A DNA stretch of 20,404 nt from contig CAVURW010000173.1 in assembly GCA_963743595.1 (NCBI GenBank), forward strand, positions 1 to 20,404, given 5' to 3'. Below are positions 14,263-20,404 of the stretch, piece by piece; position 1 is the stretch's first letter; every line of letters begins with the position of its first letter. The stretch is from CAVURW01 sp963743595 (GTDB lineage: Bacteria > Verrucomicrobiota > Verrucomicrobiia > Methylacidiphilales > UBA1321). The notes under the pieces are model-generated. The model ran no database searches. It was not told the origin of the DNA and saw only the letters and a program-made list of their open reading frames with translations. The translations under genes and the position numbers were made by a program.

Positions 14263-15132
14263 ATGATCTCCTCCGACACCTGGGCCGTCGAGACCCGTGC
14301 CCTCACCAAACGTTATCCTCTTCAGTGGAACCGAAAAATCCTCGTTGCACTGAATGATCTTCACCTGACGATCCGGCAGGGCGAAGTCTACGGCCTGCTC
14401 GGGCCCAATGGCTCCGGCAAAAGCACGACACTCAAACTCCTGCTCGGCCTCACGCAACCCACCTCCGGTGAAGCACTGGTTTTCGGACAATCTCCCGATA
14501 GTCTGGAGGCGCGGGCCAGGGTCGGCTTCCTCCCGGAAAACCCCTACTTCTACGCGTTTCTCACGGGAGACGAAACGGTCGCCTACTACGGGAAACTCTG
14601 CGGCCTTTCAGGGAAAAAGCTAAAAGCACGCACGGATGAACTCATCCATTTGGTCGGCCTCGAAAACGGACGGGAACGCCCGCTGCGGTCGTACTCGAAA
14701 GGCATGCTCCAGCGCATCGGGTTAGCGCAAGCACTCGTCCACGATCCCGACCTAATTTTTTTGGATGAACCGACTGCGGGCGTCGATCCGCTCGGCTCCT
14801 CACAAATTCGCGATCTCATTCTCAAGCTAAAAAAGATGGGGAAAACCGTGGTGTTCTCATCGCATTTGCTGGAGCAAGTACAAGAAGTGGCCGATCGCGT
14901 CGCCATCTTTTATCTAGGTCGAAAGGTCCTGGAAGGTTCCCTCACCGAGCTTCTCACCCAGCGGACGGTGACGCAGATTCAAATCGGCAAAAGCATCAAT
15001 TCCGACAAGCAAGCGAAGATCGTCCAGATGCTGGCGGGAGAGGGGATCGCAGAATCGGAGATCGTGTTTAATCATCCCACAATAACTTTGGAAGAGCTTT
15101 ATCTGAAGACAATCCAGCGGAAGGCGGAGTAG
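14263..15132 (+). CDS. ABC transporter ATP-binding protein
   Basis: A 289-residue ABC-type ATPase of the CcmA/DrrA (ABC-2 export) style. From the ATG at 14263 the Walker A GPNGSGKST is at 47-55, the signature YSKGMLQR at 144-151 (SKGM in place of the usual SGGQ, common in this subfamily), Walker B LIFLDEPTAGVDP at 164-176, and the switch His at 201 in FSSHLLE. The C-terminal approximately 70 residues are a small regulatory extension. Reading frame is open back to 14179, but that would overlap the proline-rich tail of the preceding gene, so the ATG four bases after that stop is preferred. No permease gene follows: the next gene is on the other strand. The cognate membrane partner must lie elsewhere, or the ATPase may serve the envelope protein upstream. 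Confidence 0.9.
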   Translation: MISSDTWAVETRALTKRYPLQWNRKILVALNDLHLTIRQGEVYGLLGPNGSGKSTTLKLLLGLTQPTSGEALVFGQSPDSLEARARVGFLPENPYFYAFLTGDETVAYYGKLCGLSGKKLKARTDELIHLVGLENGRERPLRSYSKGMLQRIGLAQALVHDPDLIFLDEPTAGVDPLGSSQIRDLILKLKKMGKTVVFSSHLLEQVQEVADRVAIFYLGRKVLEGSLTELLTQRTVTQIQIGKSINSDKQAKIVQMLAGEGIAESEIVFNHPTITLEELYLKTIQRKAE

Positions 15133-15205
15133 TTTCGGGAAGAACTTCGAGATTGCGTTTAAGCATCGTGATCCAATTCACAGTTATGGGAGCAGTAGGC
15201 ATCCT

Positions 15206-15952
15206 CTACTCCTCAAGATCGTCGCCGACGACGGCCACGTGGTCCGCAGGGCGCTTGGCATCGTAATAGACCTCGATGCCGTTTGTGCCTTCGTTCAGTC
15301 GGTGCCGCCACAGACCCATCCGAATATCCGACAGCAGCTCGATTGTTCCCAGATGCGTGTTCCCAGCTCCGTCCACATATTCGTATTCGAGCGAGTTATA
15401 TTCCCGCTTTTTTGTGGTGGTGATCACAATATCGGTGGCGGTTCCGGCCACTGAAATGCCGTTTCGTAAAATGCGGATGCGGTGGTTGCCTTGCTTCAAT
15501 CCAAAGTAGATGGCGAAACCGCCAAGCGCGATTCCCGGTAGCCCGAATAACGAGTAGTAGCCGCCAAAGTAAAGGTGGCTTTCGGAGGGGACAATGCTTT
15601 TATCCGGGTCTTGCCGTTGGTACGTAACTTCAATGGGATCGCCGTTCTTGAGACGGGCGTAGGTCGATTGCGGTACTTGAATCGTAGCGTCATGCGGCCG
15701 CCCATCGGAGCCTTCGTAGTTGTAGGCGAGGAAGTAGTCGTCGCTTTTCGAGATATTATCGAAGTTCGGTTGCGACGTGTGGTTTGTGATGGTGGCCCGG
15801 GTGCTCGAACCCATTTCGTACGCGAGATCATCCAGGAGCTCCGGAAGCCCAATGCCGGCCAAGATGAGGCTGAAGAGCATGTAGACGCCACCGGCGACAA
15901 TGTAGGCGTTGACCAGCCCTGCAATGCTTTCATGTCGGCGCGGTTGAGTCAT
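15206..15952 (-). CDS. DUF3592-type membrane protein
   Basis: A 248-residue membrane protein of unknown function with two hydrophobic helices, at about 15-38 and 130-151. Two similar extracytoplasmic-style beta segments flank the second helix. The first contains YFLAYNYEGSDGRPHDATI (73-91) and NGDPIEVTYQRQDPDKS (103-119). The second contains NSLEYEYVDGAGNTHLGTIEL (186-206) and NGIEVYYDAKRPADH (224-238). The pattern of G-x-I-x-V-x-Y followed by P-x-x-S/H is typical of DUF3592 proteins, and this looks like a tandem duplication of the unit. It ends 73 bases from the convergently ending ABC ATPase gene, with no clear terminator between them. It may be transcribed after the MBL gene (85-base gap). 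The function cannot be inferred. Confidence 0.7.
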   Translation of the reverse strand: MTQPRRHESIAGLVNAYIVAGGVYMLFSLILAGIGLPELLDDLAYEMGSSTRATITNHTSQPNFDNISKSDDYFLAYNYEGSDGRPHDATIQVPQSTYARLKNGDPIEVTYQRQDPDKSIVPSESHLYFGGYYSLFGLPGIALGGFAIYFGLKQGNHRIRILRNGISVAGTATDIVITTTKKREYNSLEYEYVDGAGNTHLGTIELLSDIRMGLWRHRLNEGTNGIEVYYDAKRPADHVAVVGDDLEE

Positions 15953-16037
15953 AAGAGAAGCGGCGGACTGCGAGTTTTCTGAGTTATAAATCGGTTCGAT
16001 AATTCGGCGAGCCTTATCGCACCGCTTCGGCAGTTAT

Positions 16038-16940
16038 CTAGACAACGACCGGCGTACCTTCGGACAAAACCTTAATTTGATCCGTGATTTTCGCTTTTTC
16101 CCCGGCAGCGAGGAGGCGCTGAATCGGCTCATTCATCGGCTCGTAGCTCATGCGATAGGTGCCGTAGTGCATGGGGACAAGCATTTTCGATTGCAACTGA
16201 GCAAACGCTTCGACCGCCTGCTCCGGCTCCATGTGCACATCGCGACCGGAAGGATTTTGGTAGCAACCAATGGGCAGCAGCGCAATCTCCGGGTGCAATT
16301 TCCGCCCTATTTCGCTGAAGCCGGAGAACCAAGCGGAATCGCCGCAGTGATAGATGGAACGCCCCTCGTACTCGATCACGTAACCGCCGTAGCCGCGATG
16401 TCCATCGGCCAACACGCGGGCACCCCAATGTTTAGCGGGCGTAAACGTGATGCGAAGATCGCGAAACGACCACTGCTCCCACCATTTCATTTCGTGAACC
16501 CGCTCGAAGCCAAGATCGTAAACGAGATTGTGGACACCCGAAGGCACCACGATCGGTTGCTGCGCGGCGACGGCGGAGAGGCTTCTACGATGCAGATGAT
16601 CAAAGTGCGCGTGCGTGATGAGAACAAGATCGATTCGCGGGAGATGGCTCAGCGGGATTCCCGCGCGACGCAACCGCCGAATGATGACCATCCAATTCGC
16701 CCAATTCGGATCGATCAAAATATTATGACGCCGCGTTTGAATCAGAAACGAGGCGTGGCCGATCCAGGTGACGCAGATCTGACCGGCGGTAAGCGTGGGA
16801 AACAGCGGCCGGTGTTGCGTGCCCGTGCGCCGGGTAAACCACGAGGGGAGAAGCACTTCCGTGATGAAATTTCGCTCCGTCCAGTGCGCGACCCGGCCCT
16901 TGCCTCGATGAGGAAGTTCTGGGTTGGGTCGTACGCTCAT
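16038..16940 (-). CDS. Metallo-beta-lactamase-fold hydrolase (NAPE-PLD-like)
   Basis: A 300-residue zinc hydrolase of the MBL fold, closest in pattern to the NAPE-PLD/UlaG-like group. WIGHASFLI (59-67) opens the fold. The metal motif HAHFDH is at 110-115. TPAKHWGAR (168-175) supplies another His and is a hallmark of the NAPE-PLD-like branch. HCGDSAW (198-204) carries the bridging Asp201, and PMHYGTY (256-262) carries the last His258. All five metal-ligand elements are present, so it should be active. The substrate may be a phosphodiester or a phospholipid-type headgroup, but this is inferred from family only. No signal peptide is seen, so it is cytoplasmic. It starts 18 bases after the M42 peptidase gene and is likely co-transcribed with it and ileS. 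Confidence 0.85.
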   Translation of the reverse strand: MSVRPNPELPHRGKGRVAHWTERNFITEVLLPSWFTRRTGTQHRPLFPTLTAGQICVTWIGHASFLIQTRRHNILIDPNWANWMVIIRRLRRAGIPLSHLPRIDLVLITHAHFDHLHRRSLSAVAAQQPIVVPSGVHNLVYDLGFERVHEMKWWEQWSFRDLRITFTPAKHWGARVLADGHRGYGGYVIEYEGRSIYHCGDSAWFSGFSEIGRKLHPEIALLPIGCYQNPSGRDVHMEPEQAVEAFAQLQSKMLVPMHYGTYRMSYEPMNEPIQRLLAAGEKAKITDQIKVLSEGTPVVV

Positions 16941-16958
16941 ACGCGGGTGCAGCGTCTG

Positions 16959-18029
16959 TTATATTTTTACTTTGAAGGCCTCGCCCGCTCGGAGGTCTTG
17001 AATAAAATGGACTAATAGCTGCGCCAGATTCTCCAAATCCTTGAGATGAATGGCCTCCACCGGCGTATGCATGTAGCGGTTCGGCACGCCGATGGAAACC
17101 GTGGCAATTCCGCCCCGCTCCAACGCGATCGCATCGGCATCTGTGCCGGAATAACGGGGATCGATTCCGCGTTGAACGGCAATGTTTTCGCGTTCGGCGA
17201 TGGTGCGTAATCGCTCCAATAAAACGGGGTGATTGATGCTGCCGCGGCTTAAGATCGGCCCTTTGCCAAGCTTCGTATCGCCGAATTTCTTTTTGTTCGC
17301 GATGGGGATATCGGTGGCGTGGCCCACATCAATTACGAGAGCAGCATCCGGCTTCACTGAGTAGCCAACCATCTTCGCGCCGTAGAGACCATTTTCTTCG
17401 CCGATCGAAGACGTGGCCACGACACACGCCGTGAGTTTTGATCGGTTCTCAAACGCCAGTCGCATCACTTCCGCTGCGACGAATGTGCCGATCCGGTTAT
17501 CGGCCGCACGCGCGACGTAAATATCCTCAAACAGCTGCTCGCAACCCACGGCGTACGTGATGAAATCCCCGATCGTGACACGCTTTTCTGCCGCCGCGCG
17601 ATTCTCCGCACCGATATCGACAAAGAGATCGTGAATTTCGACCGCATCCGGCTTTTTCGAGCGGTCTTGCATGTGAATTGCCAGCGCTCCGATGACTCCG
17701 AAAACGGAGCCGTTGGCCGTCAAAATCTGGACGCGTTGACCAGTCGCTAATGTCGGGTCGTTACCGCCGACGCCCGCGAAATAAATGTAGCCGTTATCGT
17801 CAATATACTGCACCTGAAATCCGATTTCATCGGCGTGACCTTCCACCATGATTTTCGGCGAGCCTGATGGATTGAGTGTTGCGATTGCGTTGCCATAAGT
17901 ATCGGTCTCCACCGAGTCGGCAAATGGCCGGACGTAATCGAGCCACACCCGTTGCCCCGCTACTTCGTGACTGGATGGGCTTGGGGTATTGAGGAGTTTC
18001 TTCAGGAAATCGAGGGATTCGGGACGCAT
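16959..18029 (-). CDS. M42-family aminopeptidase (glutamyl aminopeptidase/FrvX type)
   Basis: A 356-residue cobalt/zinc-dependent aminopeptidase of family M42, which forms tetrahedral particles that trim peptides released by larger proteases. Metal and catalytic residues are all in place: His65 in EGHADEIGF, Asp177 in RAADNRIG, Glu211 and Glu212 in IGEENGLYGA, Asp234 in IDVGHATD, and His321 in NRYMHTPVEAIH. A PDZ-like dimerisation insert sits between about 70 and 165. It begins four bases after the ileS stop with no Shine-Dalgarno of its own, so it is probably translated by coupling to ileS. The N-terminal residue specificity (acidic, hydrophobic or lysine) cannot be read from sequence. Length and motif spacing are ordinary. 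Confidence 0.93.
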   Translation of the reverse strand: MRPESLDFLKKLLNTPSPSSHEVAGQRVWLDYVRPFADSVETDTYGNAIATLNPSGSPKIMVEGHADEIGFQVQYIDDNGYIYFAGVGGNDPTLATGQRVQILTANGSVFGVIGALAIHMQDRSKKPDAVEIHDLFVDIGAENRAAAEKRVTIGDFITYAVGCEQLFEDIYVARAADNRIGTFVAAEVMRLAFENRSKLTACVVATSSIGEENGLYGAKMVGYSVKPDAALVIDVGHATDIPIANKKKFGDTKLGKGPILSRGSINHPVLLERLRTIAERENIAVQRGIDPRYSGTDADAIALERGGIATVSIGVPNRYMHTPVEAIHLKDLENLAQLLVHFIQDLRAGEAFKVKI

Positions 18030-18033
18030 AGAT

Positions 18034-20172
18034 TTAAAATTTAAAGTGGACCATCACCTGGGTGCATCGGTCGCAGAGATCGGGGTGCGCGGGGTCTTTC
18101 CCCACGTGGTCGTAGGACTTCCAGCAACGCACACATTTCTTGAGACCCGCTTCTGAGGCGGCAACGACTTCGATCGATTCCTCAGTTCCGGAGATAAGCT
18201 TGAGTTTCGAAACGATGAAAACCTCCTCCAACACTTCCGCAGAAACGGTGAGCCTGGAGAAGAGCGGCGAAGTGATGGTCACGGCGGCCTCCAGACTCTT
18301 CCCGATGCGTTTATCCCGGCGTGCTTGCTCGAGTTTTTCGTTCACGCGACCTCGAAGTTCCAACAGCTCCTTCCATCGGTCCATGAAGGGCTGAAGCGCG
18401 ATGTTATTGCGCGAGAAACTCACCCCAGAATGTCCCGGCAAGAGCTCCGTGTGGATACTGGAGGTCGGCTCGGCAGCGGGGTCGGCTTTCATGAAAAAGG
18501 TCCACGCTTCCTCGCTCGTGAAGGGAATGAGCGGGGCCAGCATCCGGAGTAAGCCGCCCAGGATATGATGCATCACCGTCTGAGCCGAGCGGCGCGCGGG
18601 ATCATTTTCCGCGTGGCAATACATCCGGTCTTTCAGGACATCCACGTAAAGGGCGGAGAGATCGACACCGCAGAAGCGATTGATCAGCTGGTACACTTGA
18701 GGGAAATCATAGGCCTGATAGGCGGCATGAACCAGTTCCACAAGGCCAAGATAACGGAAGTAGATCAGGCTATCGAATTCACCGAATTGATCCGAGGTCA
18801 CGGAGTGCTTTTTGGGATCGAAATCCGCGAGGTTCCCGAGCAACACGCGTAATGTATTGCGAATCGAGCGGTACGTATCCGAAACTCGGGCGAAAATGTC
18901 TTCTGAATAGGGAATGTCTTCCTGGCACGATTGGCTGGCCACCCAAAGCCGAATGACATCGGCACCATGTTCTTTCACGAGGTTTGTGATGGGTGTGGCC
19001 CCTGCTGCCTTCGCCAGCTTTTCGCCGGTCATTTGATTGATCAAAAAGCCGTGCGTGAGAACGGTTTTGTACGGTGATTCGCCGTAAGCCGCCACACACG
19101 TCATCAGGGAGGAGTGGAACCAGCCGCGGTGTTGATCCGCGCCTTCCAGGTAGAGATCAGCCGGGAAATAGCCGCGAAACTCGGGCCGACGCCGCGTCAC
19201 CGCCGTGTGACTGGTGCCGGAATCGATCCACACATCGAGCGTGTCTTTGCCCTTGCGCAGACCGCGCGGAATACCCAGCGGTTTCGCCAAGTCATCGGCC
19301 GATGTGGCGAACCAAATTCCGCCGCCGCGCGGGTCTTTTTCGACCAGGTCTGCAAAGCGCAGAATCACCTCTTCGTTAAACAGCGGTTGCTCCCCTTCCC
19401 CATAAAAAATCGGTAGCGGAATGCCCCAGGTGCGCTGACGCGAGATGCACCAATCGGGCCGACTCTCCACACCCGCGCGCATGCGATTGTAGCCGCTGGT
19501 GGGGATCCATTTGACGCCATCGATTGCCTTAAGCGCTTCCTGGCGAAACGGATCGATCCGGATGAACCATTGTTTCACCGCTCGGAAAACGATCGGCGTT
19601 TTGCTGCGCCAACAATGTGGGTAATCGTGCCGGTAATCTTCCACTGCCCAGAGATGATTCGACGCGCGCAGCATCTCCACGATAAGCGGGTTCGCCTTAA
19701 AAACGTACTTGCCCACGAGCTCGGGGACGCCGCACTCGTTCGTCAGGCAGCCCTGGTCATTGACGGGCGCCAAGATCGGGAGATCGTGTTCGCGTCCGAG
19801 CAGGTAATCGTCTTGGCCATGACCGGGAGCGATGTGCACCAAACCAGTACCGGCGTCGGCGGAAACGAAATCGGCGGTGTAAATCAACCGGGTGCGATTG
19901 TCCTTTAAAAATGGATGCGAATAGCCGACCCCAGCGAGCTGAGAGCCCTTCAATATGTCGGTTTTTTGAAACTCGGAACCGGCGGGATTTTTGCCCAAAA
20001 CGGAATCGGCGAGTGCCGCTGCCACCACCAGCTTTTTGCCGTCACTGGCGCGATTAAGCACCACGTAATCGAGTTCCGCTGAGACGGCGATTGCGAGGTT
20101 CGCGGGAAGCGTCCACGGCGTCGTCGTCCAGATCACCACACGCGCATCTTTGAGCGGGGTGGTCAGACGCAC
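18034..20172 (-). CDS. ileS: Isoleucyl-tRNA synthetase, 5'-truncated
   Basis: The C-terminal 712 residues of class I isoleucyl-tRNA synthetase. The protein begins inside the CP1 editing domain (VVIWTTTPWTLPAN at 12-25, GTGLVHIAPGHGQDD at 108-122). It continues through WCISRQRTWGIPLP (241-254), DVWIDSGTSH (313-322), LYLEGADQHRGWFHSSL (340-356), the anticodon-binding helices, and a C-terminal zinc finger with Cys680, 683, 700 and 703. About the first 220 residues, including the Rossmann half with the HIGH motif, are missing. In-frame stops lie directly upstream (20182-20184), so the GTG at 20172 is only a formal start. The expected KMSKS reads KLAKA (385-389). As it stands the gene cannot make a working synthetase. 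M42 follows four bases downstream. Confidence 0.9.
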   Translation of the reverse strand: MRLTTPLKDARVVIWTTTPWTLPANLAIAVSAELDYVVLNRASDGKKLVVAAALADSVLGKNPAGSEFQKTDILKGSQLAGVGYSHPFLKDNRTRLIYTADFVSADAGTGLVHIAPGHGQDDYLLGREHDLPILAPVNDQGCLTNECGVPELVGKYVFKANPLIVEMLRASNHLWAVEDYRHDYPHCWRSKTPIVFRAVKQWFIRIDPFRQEALKAIDGVKWIPTSGYNRMRAGVESRPDWCISRQRTWGIPLPIFYGEGEQPLFNEEVILRFADLVEKDPRGGGIWFATSADDLAKPLGIPRGLRKGKDTLDVWIDSGTSHTAVTRRRPEFRGYFPADLYLEGADQHRGWFHSSLMTCVAAYGESPYKTVLTHGFLINQMTGEKLAKAAGATPITNLVKEHGADVIRLWVASQSCQEDIPYSEDIFARVSDTYRSIRNTLRVLLGNLADFDPKKHSVTSDQFGEFDSLIYFRYLGLVELVHAAYQAYDFPQVYQLINRFCGVDLSALYVDVLKDRMYCHAENDPARRSAQTVMHHILGGLLRMLAPLIPFTSEEAWTFFMKADPAAEPTSSIHTELLPGHSGVSFSRNNIALQPFMDRWKELLELRGRVNEKLEQARRDKRIGKSLEAAVTITSPLFSRLTVSAEVLEEVFIVSKLKLISGTEESIEVVAASEAGLKKCVRCWKSYDHVGKDPAHPDLCDRCTQVMVHFKF

Positions 20173-20279
20173 AGCCGAATGCTATCACCGACGCGATCAT
20201 CATCGCCGCAGTTGAATCGACTCGCGCACTTGGCACCATCGTTTGGCTACGAATTGCGAATGGACCTGTAACACCGTAA
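20172..20279 (+). pseudogene. Possible 3' remnant of an unrelated plus-strand gene
   Basis: From about 20172 a plus-strand frame reads through 35 sense codons to TAA at 20277-20279, encoding NAITDAIIIAAVESTRALG and then TIVWLRIANGPVTP. First codon positions are mostly purine, as in real coding sequence, and an intrinsic terminator follows 22 bases after the stop. In this frame the reading runs back only into antisense ileS and stops at 20151-20153. I do not recognise the peptide. It could be the end of a gene whose body lay beyond the ileS junction. A minus-strand frame over the same bases is also open and cannot be excluded. Confidence 0.35.
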
Positions 20280-20301
20280 GAAATCAGAATTCTTTCTCAC
20301 C

Positions 20302-20331
20302 AAGCCGCTTTCGAGCGGCTTTTTCATTTTT
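20302..20331 (+). terminator. Rho-independent terminator with UUCG loop
   Basis: AAGCCGCT (20302-20309) and AGCGGCTT (20314-20321) form a perfect eight-base stem around a TTCG tetraloop, followed by a T-tract interrupted by CA (to 20331). The orientation terminates plus-strand transcription. There is no complete plus-strand gene to its left in this window, only the short remnant ending at 20279. Confidence 0.85.
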
Positions 20332-20404
20332 GAGGCCACATGGATCGCTGCGAATAGTTTATTCGAGCAAGACCAACCGTCAAGCGTAGACGTACATAAC
20401 ACAA
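20332..20404. other. Right-edge sequence without recognised feature
   Basis: The last 73 bases contain no open frame of note; an ATG at 20340 meets a stop after five codons. Nothing regulatory was recognised. Confidence 0.3.

Noticed and set aside
16077..17015. Long plus-strand open frame opposite the MBL hydrolase
   Set aside because: The minus-strand frame carries every MBL metal motif; the plus-strand peptide is composition-driven shadow sequence.
1..20404. CRISPR arrays, insertion sequences, tandem repeats, tRNA or rRNA
   Set aside because: No regularly spaced direct repeats, transposase motifs, terminal inverted repeats or RNA gene folds were found on either strand.

Overview
This window looks like a chromosomal segment (or metagenome contig) of a Gram-negative bacterium of moderate GC. 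The most likely home is Verrucomicrobiota or a relative in the PVC group. That is an inference from gene content: a complete hprK-ptsH-ptsI regulatory set with no sugar permease, a free-standing Clp N-domain protein, a DUF3592 membrane protein, and large secreted proline-tailed proteins. No rRNA or tRNA is present, so placement rests on protein families only.

Layout: four blocks of alternating strand. (A) 102-5579, plus: an anchored alpha/beta hydrolase, HprK, HPr, PtsI, a sugar-nucleotide transferase of the RmlA type, and a stand-alone Clp_N double-repeat protein. (B) 8140-5569, minus: frr, recR, a YihX-like HAD phosphatase and a two-helix membrane protein with a PH-like tail. The last gene overlaps the Clp_N gene tail to tail by 11 bases. 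(C) 8410-15132, plus: a small exported Gly/Pro/His-rich protein closed by a clear terminator, then a two-gene cassette (Panacea/DUF4065 domain plus a small PemK-like protein) that reads as a toxin-antitoxin module. These are followed by folE2, an hscB-like J-protein, an 811-residue secreted protein with a degenerate Lon-type (S16) domain, and an ABC ATPase with no permease beside it. (D) 20172-15206, minus: an isoleucyl-tRNA synthetase lacking its N-terminal third, an M42 aminopeptidase, a NAPE-PLD-like metallo-hydrolase and a DUF3592 protein.

How the genes fit together: hprK-ptsH-ptsI has every catalytic residue needed to phosphorylate HPr on both His and Ser, yet no EII component is encoded here, so it probably acts as a phosphorylation-based regulator. 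frr-recR and ileS-M42-MBL are tight housekeeping clusters. The most system-like accessory element is the Panacea/PemK-like pair at 9146-10113. The most unusual single protein is the Lon-like secreted pseudo-protease at 11823-14258, whose catalytic Ser position appears to be Glu.

The right edge is suspicious. ileS homology stops abruptly near 20175 at in-frame stops, and beyond it lies what looks like the 3' tail of an unrelated plus-strand gene with its own terminator. This is either a rearrangement breakpoint or an assembly chimera. The remaining ileS also carries KLAKA where the class I signature KMSKS is expected. No CRISPR array, insertion sequence, attachment site or replication origin was seen. 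No gene-free gap exceeds about 270 bases.
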